Assembly (NCBI RefSeq): GCF_001693485.1 | Contig: NZ_MAXC01000001.1 | Span: forward strand, 62,001 to 126,000 | DNA length: 64,000 nt | Direction of reading: 5' to 3' | Origin: Bradyrhizobium sp. LMTR 3 | GTDB lineage: Bacteria > Pseudomonadota > Alphaproteobacteria > Rhizobiales > Xanthobacteraceae | Notes under the pieces: model-generated | Told to the model about the DNA's origin: nothing | The model's database searches: none | What the model saw: the letters and a program-made list of their open reading frames with translations, nothing else | Made by a program: the position numbers and the translations under genes | Shown here: one piece after another, positions 22,055 through 30,394 of the stretch | How the letters are laid out: each line of letters begins with the position of its first letter | How positions within the stretch are numbered: the stretch's first letter is position 1

Positions 22055-22387
22055 ATGAAACGAGTAAAACATCAAGATGGTTCCGCTGAACGCCAGCCGG
22101 CTAAGGCCGCGCCGGACGCCAAGCAGTTGCGGAAACTGGCCGGGGATTGGTTGAAGCAGCGAAGGGCGGATGCCGAATTGTCGCAGGCAGACCTCGCTGC
22201 CCGCCTCGGCCTGAAATATTACACGTTCATCTCCCAGGTCGAGAACGGGTTCAGTCGAGTTCCAACTGAAGTTATGGGAGCTTGGGCCGGCGAATTGGGT
22301 CTTGAACCGGCCGCCTTCGCTAGGCATCTGTTAAGATACTACGAGCCGGAATTGCACCGGCTGCTGTTCGGAGCGGAAAGCACATGA
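22055..22387 (+). CDS. XRE-family helix-turn-helix regulator
   Basis: A 110-residue protein. Its helix-turn-helix covers about residues 25-80: LSQADLAARLGLKYYTFISQ is a standard XRE recognition region. The C-terminal AFARHLLRYYEPELHRLLFG could be a dimerisation helix. It ends overlapping the next gene by ATGA (22384-22387), so a regulator and its partner are coupled. The pair resembles a regulator/effector or immunity-type module, but neither partner has a recognisable catalytic motif. Confidence 0.82.
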   Translation: MKRVKHQDGSAERQPAKAAPDAKQLRKLAGDWLKQRRADAELSQADLAARLGLKYYTFISQVENGFSRVPTEVMGAWAGELGLEPAAFARHLLRYYEPELHRLLFGAEST

Positions 22388-22827
22388 GCGTGGTTGCGTT
22401 CGAGCGCAGACAGGACGCGGGCGAGTGGAGCGAGCGAGAACTCAGCACCATTGTCGCGGCTCTGAACGCCGCGCTTGCGCCGGGCACCGGACGCGAATGG
22501 GAAACCGGCATGACGGAGAAGCGTGATGCCCAGTTCTACCTGCTGGGACCGCTTCCGGATCAGGCTTGCGAGCTGTGCGTGTCGCGGATCGGCGGAAATT
22601 ATATCCTTGAGGATGGTTTTGGGCGGCTGCTCTTCGAGCACCGAAACCTCGATCTCGTCGCGCTGCACGCGCGGGCGGCAGTCCCGAGCACGTCGTGGCT
22701 TATGGTACGCGTGATCGTGTTATGGTGCGCGGTCCGTAGCGTGATGCACGAAAGGCTCGAGCCGATGCTCGCCGAAAGCGAGGAACTGCTTGTCCAATTG
22801 GCACCGCAGCTTTCGGCTTTCGCCTGA
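22384..22827 (+). CDS. Uncharacterised protein coupled to the XRE regulator
   Basis: A 147-residue protein I do not recognise. The visible parts are an acidic N-terminal helix (ERRQDAGEWSERELSTIVAAL), a central beta-like segment (DAQFYLLGPLPDQACELCVS, then GGNYILEDGFGRLLFEH), and a hydrophobic stretch SWLMVRVIVLWCAV followed by a charged C-terminal helix. A CELC pair could form a disulfide or metal site. It overlaps the XRE gene by 4 bases, so its expression tracks that regulator. It could be a co-regulator or sensor; there is no evidence for toxin activity. Confidence 0.65.
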   Translation: MSVVAFERRQDAGEWSERELSTIVAALNAALAPGTGREWETGMTEKRDAQFYLLGPLPDQACELCVSRIGGNYILEDGFGRLLFEHRNLDLVALHARAAVPSTSWLMVRVIVLWCAVRSVMHERLEPMLAESEELLVQLAPQLSAFA

Positions 22828-22869
22828 TCTCGCCCAATTTCCTGATCACCTCTCAATTCTGAAAGTGTC

Positions 22870-24732
22870 ATGAGCGCAAAATCTGCGACCTCCCGAGCCG
22901 TCAAGACGTCCCGTAAGCCCGCCAAGGGCAGCAAGGCGAGCACAGCCAAACCCAAAACCGGCAAATTGCCGGAGTGGAATCTCGCCGATCTTTATTCCGG
23001 CATCGACGCGCCTGAAATCGCACGCGATCTGCAGAAGATGGATACCGACTGCGTCGCGTTTGAAACGGATTACAAAGGCAAGCTGGCGGAAGGCGTTGCC
23101 CGCGACGAGGGCGGTCTTTGGCTGGCGGAGGCGATCAGGCGCTACGAGGCGATTGACGATTTGGCCGGCCGGCTCGGCTCCTATGCAGGCCTCGTTCATG
23201 CCGGCGACAGCGTCGATCCCGTGATTTCCAAGTTCTACGGCGACGTCTCCGAGCGGCTGACGGCGGCCTCGCTGCATCTGCTGTTCTTCGCGCTCGAACT
23301 CAACCGCATCGAAGACGCCGTGATCGAGCGCGCGATGCAAACGCCCGAGCTCGCGCATTTCCGGCCGTGGATCGAGGATCTGCGCAAGGACAAGCCATAT
23401 CAGCTCGAAGATCGCGTCGAGCAGTTGTTTCACGAAAAATCCCAGAGCGGCTATGCCGCCTGGAACCGGCTGTTCGACCAGACCATCTCCGGCCTGCGCT
23501 TCAAGGTCGGGACCAAGGCGCTCGCGATCGAGCCGACGCTCAATCTGCTGCAGGACCGCGCGCCGGAAAAGCGCAAGGCCGCTGCGCAGGCGCTGGCGAA
23601 AACGTTCAAGGATAATGAGCGGACCTTTGCCCTCGTCACCAACACGCTCGCCAAGGACAGGGAGATTTCCGATCGCTGGCGTGGCTTCCAGGACGTTGCG
23701 GATTCGCGCCATCTGAATAACCGCGTCGAACGCGAGGTCGTCGATGCGCTGGTCGGCTCGGTTCGCGCGGCCTATCCGCGGCTGTCGCACCGCTACTACA
23801 ATCTGAAGGCCGGCTGGTTCAAAAAGAAGAAGCTGGCGCATTGGGACCGCAACGCGCCGCTGCCGTTCGCGGCGGCCGGCACGATCGCCTGGCCCGAGGC
23901 GCAGAAGATGGTGCTGACGGCCTATCGCGGCTTCTCCGCCGAGATGGCTGATATCGCGGAACGTTTCTTCACCGACCGCTGGATCGATGCGCCGGTGCGG
24001 CCGGGCAAGGTGCCGGGCGCGTTCTCGCACCCGACCACGCCCTCGGCGCATCCCTATGTGCTGATGAATTACCAGGGCAAGCCACGCGACGTGATGACGC
24101 TGGCGCATGAGCTCGGCCATGGCGTGCACCAGGTGCTGGCGGCGAAGAACGGCGCGCTGATGGCGCCGACGCCGCTGACGCTTGCGGAGACGGCAAGCGT
24201 GTTCGGCGAAATGCTGACCTTCAAGCGGCTCCTGTCGCAGACCAAAAACGCCAAGCAGCGCCAGGCGCTGCTGGCCGGCAAGGTCGAGGACATGATCAAC
24301 ACCGTGGTGCGGCAGGTTGCGTTCTATTCGTTCGAGCGCGCCGTGCACACCGAGCGCAAGAACGGCGAACTGACCGCCGAGCGCATCGGCCAGATCTGGC
24401 TCAGCGTGCAGGGTGAAAGCCTCGGGCCGGCCATCGACATCCGCCCGGGCTACGAAAACTTCTGGATGTACATTCCGCACTTCATCCATTCGCCGTTCTA
24501 CGTCTATGCCTATGCGTTCGGCGATTGCCTGGTGAACTCGCTTTACGCCGTCTACGAAAACGCCGCCGAGGGTTTCGCAGAGCGCTATCTCGCCATGCTC
24601 GCGGCCGGCGGCACCAAGCATTATTCCGAACTGCTCAAGCCGTTCGGGCTGGATGCCAAGGATCCCAAATTCTGGGACGGCGGGCTGTCGGTCATCGCAG
24701 GCATGATCGACGAGCTGGAATCGATGGGCTGA
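22870..24732 (+). CDS. M3 family oligoendopeptidase (PepF-like)
   Basis: A 620-residue cytoplasmic zinc metallopeptidase that should cut short peptides. The zinc motif HELGH lies at residues 413-417 in MTLAHELGHGVHQVLAA, with the third ligand Glu in LAETASVFGEML about 25 residues later. The C-terminal RPGYENFWMYIPHFIHSPFY is typical of the PepF branch. The first 35 residues are a Lys/Ser/Ala-rich extension (SRAVKTSRKPAKGSKASTAK) before the conserved WNLADLYSG, probably disordered. The ATG at 22870 is the only sensible start. It appears to be transcribed alone. Confidence 0.92.
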   Translation: MSAKSATSRAVKTSRKPAKGSKASTAKPKTGKLPEWNLADLYSGIDAPEIARDLQKMDTDCVAFETDYKGKLAEGVARDEGGLWLAEAIRRYEAIDDLAGRLGSYAGLVHAGDSVDPVISKFYGDVSERLTAASLHLLFFALELNRIEDAVIERAMQTPELAHFRPWIEDLRKDKPYQLEDRVEQLFHEKSQSGYAAWNRLFDQTISGLRFKVGTKALAIEPTLNLLQDRAPEKRKAAAQALAKTFKDNERTFALVTNTLAKDREISDRWRGFQDVADSRHLNNRVEREVVDALVGSVRAAYPRLSHRYYNLKAGWFKKKKLAHWDRNAPLPFAAAGTIAWPEAQKMVLTAYRGFSAEMADIAERFFTDRWIDAPVRPGKVPGAFSHPTTPSAHPYVLMNYQGKPRDVMTLAHELGHGVHQVLAAKNGALMAPTPLTLAETASVFGEMLTFKRLLSQTKNAKQRQALLAGKVEDMINTVVRQVAFYSFERAVHTERKNGELTAERIGQIWLSVQGESLGPAIDIRPGYENFWMYIPHFIHSPFYVYAYAFGDCLVNSLYAVYENAAEGFAERYLAMLAAGGTKHYSELLKPFGLDAKDPKFWDGGLSVIAGMIDELESMG

Positions 24733-24835
24733 CGGGTTCGGCCGCGGGCACGAAACGGAATTGTGATGGGCGCTGACTCAATTTCTGCCGCCGGCGCCCT
24801 ACATGATGTCGGTGACGACAGAAGGGGAGTGCCCC

Positions 24836-25423
24836 ATGATCGACACCCCGACGCGGCGCGTTGTCCTTGGAGCGGGCGTCTTCGCAGCCGGTTCGCTGCT
24901 TGTCATCGACGGTAGCGTTGCTCAGGCCCCGCTTGCTCCCACCCCCGAATGCCATGACGGCGACGCCGCAACAGTGGCGCAGACCGAAGGGCCGTTCTTC
25001 AAGCCTTCTTCGCCCGAGCGGGTCGAACTGATTGAAGAAGGCATGCCAGGACAGCCGATCGAACTGGTCGGCTTCGTCCTTACCCGCGCCTGCAAACCGA
25101 TCGCCGGAGCCTTGCTGGATTTCTGGCAGGCCGACGACAAGGGCCGATATGACAATTCCGGTTTTCGCTTGCGTGGCCACCAATTCTCCGATGCGGAAGG
25201 GCGCTACCGGTTGCGCAGCATCGTGCCCGGCGCCTATGTCGGCCGTACACGCCATATCCACGTGAAAGTGCAGCCGGGCGGCGGCCGCGTGCTGACCACC
25301 CAGCTCTATTTCCCGGGCGAAGCGCTGAACCGTACTGACGGCCTGTTTCGCAAGGAGTTGCTGGTGCGCACGGCCAAGAACGCCGGCTGGCTCGCGGGGC
25401 GTTTCGATTTCGTGGTCGGCTAG
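24836..25423 (+). CDS. Tat-exported intradiol ring-cleavage dioxygenase
   Basis: A 195-residue protein of the protocatechuate 3,4-dioxygenase-like fold. TEGPFF and ALLDFWQADDKGRYDNSGF are intradiol hallmarks, and the iron ligands are expected to be the Tyr residues of GRYDN and GAYVGR plus the two His of TRHIHVKV. The N-terminus (TRRVVLGAGVFAAGSLLVI) is a twin-arginine signal, so the enzyme folds with iron in the cytoplasm and is exported. The frame is open from 24803, but the ATG at 24836 follows GGGGAG closely and gives a proper Tat leader. No aromatic pathway genes are nearby; the substrate is unknown. Confidence 0.82.
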   Translation: MIDTPTRRVVLGAGVFAAGSLLVIDGSVAQAPLAPTPECHDGDAATVAQTEGPFFKPSSPERVELIEEGMPGQPIELVGFVLTRACKPIAGALLDFWQADDKGRYDNSGFRLRGHQFSDAEGRYRLRSIVPGAYVGRTRHIHVKVQPGGGRVLTTQLYFPGEALNRTDGLFRKELLVRTAKNAGWLAGRFDFVVG

Positions 25424-25553
25424 TGGCGGCTCGCCTTCCGGCCGGGCGATGCATTTCCAGGCGACGTTTCGAGACGGGTTGGAAATTGCTGGAGGGGTTG
25501 GGGCGGCCCGAGAGCCAAGCGTAAAACATTTGTTGAACGGGCCGCTGAGATGC

Positions 25554-25572
25554 GTTATACATATTGTATAAC
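25554..25572. promoter_or_regulatory. Perfect palindrome over the toxin-antitoxin promoter
   Basis: GTTATACA and TGTATAAC flank a 3-base centre, 12 bases before the antitoxin ATG. The AT-rich dyad also resembles a -10 element. AbrB-type antitoxins bind such operators to repress their own operon, so this is the likely autoregulatory site. Confidence 0.65.
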
Positions 25573-25584
25573 GGAGCTCGTGCC

Positions 25585-25866
25585 ATGAACAAAACCCCTC
25601 GCGGAATGGAAGAAGCCTCTCGCGAATACAGGCTGGAGGACACCGCCCTTCAAATCCGGAAGATCGGTAATTCGGTCGGTGTGATCCTGCCGAAAGAGCT
25701 TCTTGCCCGGCTCAATCTCAAGGAAGGCGACAAGTTCTATCCGGTCGAACAACCGGATGGCAGCCTGCGGCTTTCGCCATTCAATCCCAAGCACGCGCGG
25801 ACCATGGAAATCGCCCGCCAGGTCATGCACGAATATCGCGATACGTTCGCCGCGCTTGCAAAGTGA
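25585..25866 (+). CDS. AbrB/MazE-type antitoxin
   Basis: A 93-residue antitoxin. The swapped-hairpin DNA-binding domain is LQIRKIGNSVGVILPKELL, then LNLKEGDKFYPVEQPDG (about residues 22-60). The C-terminal helix ARTMEIARQVMHEYRDTFAAL should bind and neutralise the Doc partner. The start is the ATG at 25585 after ACGGAG (25571-25576), although the frame opens at 25564. The stop overlaps the toxin start (GTGA), so toxin is made only after antitoxin. Its operator is the palindrome at 25554-25572. Confidence 0.85.
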   Translation: MNKTPRGMEEASREYRLEDTALQIRKIGNSVGVILPKELLARLNLKEGDKFYPVEQPDGSLRLSPFNPKHARTMEIARQVMHEYRDTFAALAK

Positions 25867-26249
25867 GCGATCCCATCTGGCTCGATGTCGACGAAGTCAT
25901 CGACATGCATGCCGAGCAACTGGCGATATTCGGCGGACCGGAAGGCACTCGGCATCGTGGCCTTCTCGAGTTGGCGGTTTTGCGGTCAGCTAACCGATGG
26001 AATGACGGGCACGTGGACATGCCTGCACTTGCCGCAGCCTATGCGTTCGGTCTCGCCCGTAACCACGCGTTCGTGGACGGCAACAAGCGTATTGCGTTCC
26101 ACGCCATGATGGTCTTCTTGCGCGTCAACGACATACCCTTTGCGCCCGATCCGGCGCACGCCACCGCCATCATCCTTTCCCTCGCCGCAGGCGAGGTCAG
26201 CGAAGAAAGCCTGGCCCGCTGGATCCGGGATAATTGGCCTTCCGAATGA
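25863..26249 (+). CDS. Fic/Doc family toxin
   Basis: A 128-residue Doc-type toxin. The Fic motif is HAFVDGNKRIAF: catalytic H68, D72, N74 and R76, matching HxFx(D/N)xNKR. Phage P1 Doc phosphorylates EF-Tu and stalls translation; the short size and the AbrB-type partner match Doc rather than AMP-adding Fic proteins. The start is a GTG at 25863 overlapping the antitoxin stop. All key residues are intact, so the module looks functional. No phage or transposon genes are adjacent, so it is a solitary chromosomal locus. Confidence 0.88.
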   Translation: MSDPIWLDVDEVIDMHAEQLAIFGGPEGTRHRGLLELAVLRSANRWNDGHVDMPALAAAYAFGLARNHAFVDGNKRIAFHAMMVFLRVNDIPFAPDPAHATAIILSLAAGEVSEESLARWIRDNWPSE

Positions 26250-26332
26250 CCCGATAGGCAAGGGGCCGTTGCCCTCCCAAACGCTTTGCGGTAATTGCAC
26301 GCGAGAAACGCGGATTTTGACTGGGGATACCG

Positions 26333-26485
26333 ATGGCAGACCATAACGAAGTGGCCTACACGACCGCTGACGGCAACGACTACGCGGCCCATGAGCAGAC
26401 CTATGAAGGGTTCATCATGTTGGTCAAATACGGCACCGTCGCCGTCGTCATCATTGTCGCCCTGATGGGCTATTTCCTGACCTGA
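26333..26485 (+). CDS. aa3-type cytochrome c oxidase subunit IV-like miniprotein
   Basis: A 50-residue protein beginning MADHNEVAYTTADGNDYAAH, with a single transmembrane helix (VKYGTVAVVIIVALMGYFLT) ending at the stop. The acidic N-terminus with YAAHEQTYEGFI and one C-terminal helix fit the bacterial aa3 oxidase subunit IV family. No oxidase genes are nearby; instead it precedes pntAA by 134 bases in the same direction. It may therefore associate with an oxidase encoded elsewhere or with the transhydrogenase complex; the second option is speculation. Confidence 0.78.
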   Translation: MADHNEVAYTTADGNDYAAHEQTYEGFIMLVKYGTVAVVIIVALMGYFLT

Positions 26486-26619
26486 CGCGTCGCTGCCTGC
26501 ACCGCCGGCCCTGGCGGTGGCCAGAAAATTCGCACGCATGCCGGTTGCGAAACCGGTATCCAACTAAGCGGAAAAGACGCTAGTTTGCTTGCGCGCGCCT
26601 GCCGCGCCGGGGAGGCCTC

Positions 26620-27747
26620 ATGAAAATTGCCGTTGCCAAGGAAATCGATCCGTCCGAACCGCGGGTTGCCGCTTCCCCGGACACAATCAAGAAATTCAAG
26701 GCGCTGGGCGCCGAAGTTGCGATCGAACCGGGTGCGGGCATCAAGTCGGGGCTGCCGGATTTCGAATTCACCGCCGTCGGCGCCACCGTCAGCGCGGACG
26801 CGTTGAAGGACGCCGACATCATCATCAAGGTGAAACGGCCGGAGGCCTCAGAACTCGCCAGGTACAAGCGCGGCGCGCTGGTCATCGCCATCATGGACCC
26901 TTACGGCAATGAGGCGGCGCTGAAGACGATCGCGGATGCCGGCGTCTCGGCATTTGCGATGGAACTGATGCCGCGCATTACGCGCGCGCAAGTGATGGAC
27001 GTGCTGTCCTCGCAGGCAAATCTCGCCGGCTATCGCGCGGTGATCGAGGCGGCCGAGTCCTTTGGTCGCGCGTTCCCGATGATGATGACGGCGGCCGGCA
27101 CCGTGCCGGCGGCGAAGGTGTTCGTGATGGGCGTCGGCGTTGCCGGCCTGCAGGCAATCGCGACCGCGCGCCGGCTCGGTGCCGTCGTTACCGCAACCGA
27201 CGTGCGTCCGGCCACCAAAGAGCAGGTCGAATCGCTCGGCGCCAAATTCCTCGCGGTCGAGGACGAAGAGTTCAAGAACGCCCAGACCGCCGGTGGCTAC
27301 GCCAAGGAAATGTCGAAAGAGTATCAGGCAAAGCAGGCCGCACTCACCGCCGAGCACGTCAAGAAGCAGGACATCGTGATCACGACCGCGCTGATCCCGG
27401 GTCGCCCCGCGCCAAGGCTCGTCAGCGCCGAGATGGTCAAATCGATGAAGCCGGGCTCGGTGCTGGTCGATCTCGCCGTCGAGCGCGGTGGCAACGTCGA
27501 AGGCGCAAAGGCGGGCGAGGTCGTCGATCTCGATGGCATCAAGATCGTCGGTTACACCAATGTCGCCGGCCGCGTGGCGCAATCGGCCTCGAGCCTTTAC
27601 GCCCGCAACCTGTTCTCGTTCATCGAGACGCTGGTCGACAAGGCGAACAAGGCGCTCGCGGTCGATTGGGAAGACGAACTGGTGAAAGCCACCGCGCTGA
27701 CCAAGGATGGCGCCGTCATCCATCCGAACTTCCAGCCGAAAGCCTAA
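26620..27747 (+). CDS. pntAA: NAD(P) transhydrogenase alpha subunit part 1 (domain I)
   Basis: A 375-residue NAD(H)-binding domain of the proton-translocating transhydrogenase, which uses the proton-motive force to reduce NADP+ with NADH. It starts [20 protein letters not shown]. The Rossmann nucleotide site is [20 protein letters not shown], followed by [15 protein letters not shown]. The C-terminus stops after domain I, so the alpha subunit is split, with the membrane part encoded by the next gene 11 bases downstream. This three-gene form is usual in alphaproteobacteria such as Rhodospirillum. Confidence 0.95.
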   Translation: MKIAVAKEIDPSEPRVAASPDTIKKFKALGAEVAIEPGAGIKSGLPDFEFTAVGATVSADALKDADIIIKVKRPEASELARYKRGALVIAIMDPYGNEAALKTIADAGVSAFAMELMPRITRAQVMDVLSSQANLAGYRAVIEAAESFGRAFPMMMTAAGTVPAAKVFVMGVGVAGLQAIATARRLGAVVTATDVRPATKEQVESLGAKFLAVEDEEFKNAQTAGGYAKEMSKEYQAKQAALTAEHVKKQDIVITTALIPGRPAPRLVSAEMVKSMKPGSVLVDLAVERGGNVEGAKAGEVVDLDGIKIVGYTNVAGRVAQSASSLYARNLFSFIETLVDKANKALAVDWEDELVKATALTKDGAVIHPNFQPKA

Positions 27748-27758
27748 GGAGAGAAGCC

Positions 27759-28076
27759 ATGGAGCATGTCGCCCAAGTCGTCGATCCCTTCGTATTTCGG
27801 CTGTCGATTTTCGTCCTAGCCGTCTTCGTCGGCTACTTCGTGGTCTGGTCGGTGACGCCGGCGCTGCATACGCCGCTGATGTCGGTGACCAATGCGATCT
27901 CCTCGGTGATCGTGGTCGGCGCGCTGCTCGCGGTCGGCGTCGGCATGATCTCGAGCGGCTCGGGCTGGGCGCGCGGTTTCGGCTTCATCGCGCTGATCTT
28001 CGCCTGCGTGAACATTTTCGGCGGCTTCCTTGTCACCCAGCGCATGCTGGCGATGTACAAGAAAAAGGTGAAGTGA
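27759..28076 (+). CDS. pntAB: NAD(P) transhydrogenase alpha subunit part 2
   Basis: A 105-residue membrane protein with three hydrophobic helices, including [20 protein letters not shown] and a helix around [17 protein letters not shown]. Together with the N-terminal half of PntB it forms the proton channel (domain II). [20 protein letters not shown] is the conserved loop and helix. The ATG at 27759 follows AAGGAGAG by 5 bases, although the frame is open further upstream inside pntAA. It sits between pntAA and pntB. Confidence 0.93.
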   Translation: MEHVAQVVDPFVFRLSIFVLAVFVGYFVVWSVTPALHTPLMSVTNAISSVIVVGALLAVGVGMISSGSGWARGFGFIALIFACVNIFGGFLVTQRMLAMYKKKVK

Positions 28077-28119
28077 GTGGCGCGCACCTCGTGGTGATAA
28101 AGTCAAATGGGGACCTGAG

Positions 28120-29517
28120 ATGAACGCCAATCTGGCAGCAGTTCTTTATCTTGTGGCAGGTGTGCTGTTCATCCTGTCGCTGCGCGGGCTGTCGAGCCCG
28201 GCATCGTCCCGCCAGGGCAATCTGTTCGGCATGATCGGCATGGCGATTGCAGTCGGCACGACGCTCGCCAGTCATCCGCCGGCGGACGCTGTCGCCTGGG
28301 TGCTGGTCATCCTCGGCATCGCCATCGGCGGGACGGTCGGGGCGGTGATCGCGCGGCGCGTGCCGATGACGTCGATGCCGGAACTGGTCGCTGCTTTCCA
28401 CTCGCTGGTCGGCATGGCCGCGGTGCTGGTCGCCGCGGGCGCCTTCTATGCGCCGGAAGCCTTCGATATCGGCAAGCCCGGCGCCATCCACGCCTCGAGC
28501 CTGGTCGAGATGTCGCTTGGCGTCGCCATCGGCGCGCTGACCTTCACCGGTTCGGTGATCGCCTTCCTGAAGCTCTCCGCGCGCATGAGCGGTGCTCCGA
28601 TCATCCTGCCCGGCCGCCACATCATCAACATCGCGCTCGCGCTTGCGCTGGTGTTCTTCATTTTCGGCCTGGTCCGCTCCGGCAGCGCGCTCGACTTCTG
28701 GCTGATCACCATCATCGCGCTGGTGCTGGGCGTGCTCATGATCATCCCGATCGGCGGCGCCGACATGCCGGTCGTGATCTCGATGCTGAACTCCTATTCG
28801 GGGTGGGCCGCGGCCGGCATCGGATTTACGCTCGGCAATTCCGCGCTGATCATCACCGGCGCGCTGGTCGGCTCGTCCGGCGCGATCCTGTCCTACATCA
28901 TGTGCCACGCGATGAACCGCTCGTTCATCTCGGTCATCCTCGGCGGCTTCGGCGGCGAGACGGCGGCCGCGGGCGGCGGCTCCGGCGAGCAGAAGCCGGC
29001 AAAACTCGGCTCGGCCGACGACGCCGCCTTCATCATGAAGAACGCCTCCAAAGTCATCATCGTACCCGGCTACGGCATGGCGGTGGCGCAGGCCCAGCAC
29101 GCGCTGCGCGAGATGTCCGACCTGTTGAAGAAGGAAGGCGTCGAGGTGAAGTACGCCATTCACCCGGTCGCGGGCCGCATGCCCGGCCACATGAACGTGC
29201 TGCTCGCCGAAGCCAATGTGCCCTATGACGAGGTGTTCGAGCTCGAGGACATCAACTCCGAATTCGCCCAGGCCGACATCGCCTTCGTGATCGGCGCCAA
29301 CGACGTCACCAACCCGGCGGCGGAAGAAGACAAGACCTCGCCGATCTACGGCATGCCGGTGCTGCAGGTCTGGAAGGCCGGCACCGTGATGTTCATCAAG
29401 CGCTCGCTGGCGTCGGGCTATGCCGGCATCGACAATCCGCTGTTCTACCGCGACAACACCATGATGCTGCTCGGTGACGCCAAGAAGGTCACCGAGAACA
29501 TCGTCAAGGGGATGTAA
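28120..29517 (+). CDS. pntB: NAD(P) transhydrogenase beta subunit
   Basis: A 465-residue protein with about nine N-terminal transmembrane helices and a C-terminal NADP(H)-binding domain III. Domain III motifs are VIIVPGYGMAVAQAQHALRE, KYAIHPVAGRMPGHMNVLL and AFVIGANDVTNPAA, all standard. It completes the complex with PntAA and PntAB. The start is the ATG at 28120, 43 bases after pntAB. An alpha/beta hydrolase gene follows after 18 bases in the same direction, so read-through is likely. Confidence 0.95.
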   Translation: MNANLAAVLYLVAGVLFILSLRGLSSPASSRQGNLFGMIGMAIAVGTTLASHPPADAVAWVLVILGIAIGGTVGAVIARRVPMTSMPELVAAFHSLVGMAAVLVAAGAFYAPEAFDIGKPGAIHASSLVEMSLGVAIGALTFTGSVIAFLKLSARMSGAPIILPGRHIINIALALALVFFIFGLVRSGSALDFWLITIIALVLGVLMIIPIGGADMPVVISMLNSYSGWAAAGIGFTLGNSALIITGALVGSSGAILSYIMCHAMNRSFISVILGGFGGETAAAGGGSGEQKPAKLGSADDAAFIMKNASKVIIVPGYGMAVAQAQHALREMSDLLKKEGVEVKYAIHPVAGRMPGHMNVLLAEANVPYDEVFELEDINSEFAQADIAFVIGANDVTNPAAEEDKTSPIYGMPVLQVWKAGTVMFIKRSLASGYAGIDNPLFYRDNTMMLLGDAKKVTENIVKGM

Positions 29518-29535
29518 CGCGATCGCAGGACATTC

Positions 29536-30390
29536 ATGACCGGGCTGAAATGGCTGCTGATCATCGTTTCGGCGGGTTATATCTGTGGTCTGCTCGCGAT
29601 GTTCTTCGCGCAGCGCGCCGTGCTGTTTCCTGCCCCGACAAGCGTGCGCACGCCGCCGCAAGCGGCTGGCTTTCCCGAAGCAGAAGAACATGTCCTGGCC
29701 ACAGCCGACGGTGAGAAGGTCATCGTCTGGCATGTTCCGGCCAGGCCGGGGCGCCCGGTCGTCCTCTACTTCCACGGCAATGGCGATTATCTCGCCGGCT
29801 TCTTCGGCCGGTTTCGCGGCCTGATCGCCGACGGGACAGGAATCGTCGCGCTCTCCTATCGCGGCTATGCCGGCTCGAGCGGGCAGCCGAGCGAGCAGGG
29901 ATTGCTGCAGGATGCCGCGGCGGCCTATGCTTTCACGGCAGCGCGATACAGCGCGGACAGAATCGTTGCGTGGGGATTCTCCCTGGGCACCGGCGTCGCG
30001 GTTGCGCTGGCAGCCGAACAGCCGGTCGGAAAGCTGATCCTGGAATCGTCCTATACGTCCATCGTGGACGTCGGCGCGTCCGCGTTCTGGTTCGCGCCGG
30101 TGCGGCTGTTGATGCGGGATCAGTTCCACTCCGACCGGCGCATCGCCCGGATCAGGGTTCCGCTGCTCATGATGCATGGCGCGCTCGATCCCACGATACC
30201 CGTTGCCTTTGGCGAACGGCTGTTCGCGCTGGCCAACGAGCCGAAGCGGTTTGTCCGCCTTGCCCGGGGAGGTCACAACGATCTGGACAATTTCGGCGCG
30301 ATTGAAATCGCGCGGAATTTTATCAACCTTGCGCAGGGATGGTCGCAGCATGGACGGGCGTATCTTCCGTCCAACCGGCTGGGAACCTGA
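29536..30390 (+). CDS. Membrane-anchored alpha/beta hydrolase (BEM46/ABHD13-like)
   Basis: A 284-residue serine hydrolase. An N-terminal transmembrane helix (LKWLLIIVSAGYICGLLAMF) anchors it. The oxyanion region is LYFHGNGDYL, the nucleophile elbow GFSLGTG, the acid is Asp in MMHGALDPTIP, and the His is in RGGHNDLDNFG. This order and the BEM46-type sequence suggest an esterase or lipase of unknown substrate at the cytoplasmic membrane. It follows pntB by 18 bases and precedes the antiporter gene by 4 bases, so it belongs to that transcription unit. Confidence 0.83.
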   Translation: MTGLKWLLIIVSAGYICGLLAMFFAQRAVLFPAPTSVRTPPQAAGFPEAEEHVLATADGEKVIVWHVPARPGRPVVLYFHGNGDYLAGFFGRFRGLIADGTGIVALSYRGYAGSSGQPSEQGLLQDAAAAYAFTAARYSADRIVAWGFSLGTGVAVALAAEQPVGKLILESSYTSIVDVGASAFWFAPVRLLMRDQFHSDRRIARIRVPLLMMHGALDPTIPVAFGERLFALANEPKRFVRLARGGHNDLDNFGAIEIARNFINLAQGWSQHGRAYLPSNRLGT

Positions 30391-30394
30391 CCGC

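Noticed and set aside
22846..24621. A 591-codon minus-strand open frame
   Set aside because: It is antisense to the M3 peptidase with no domain features.
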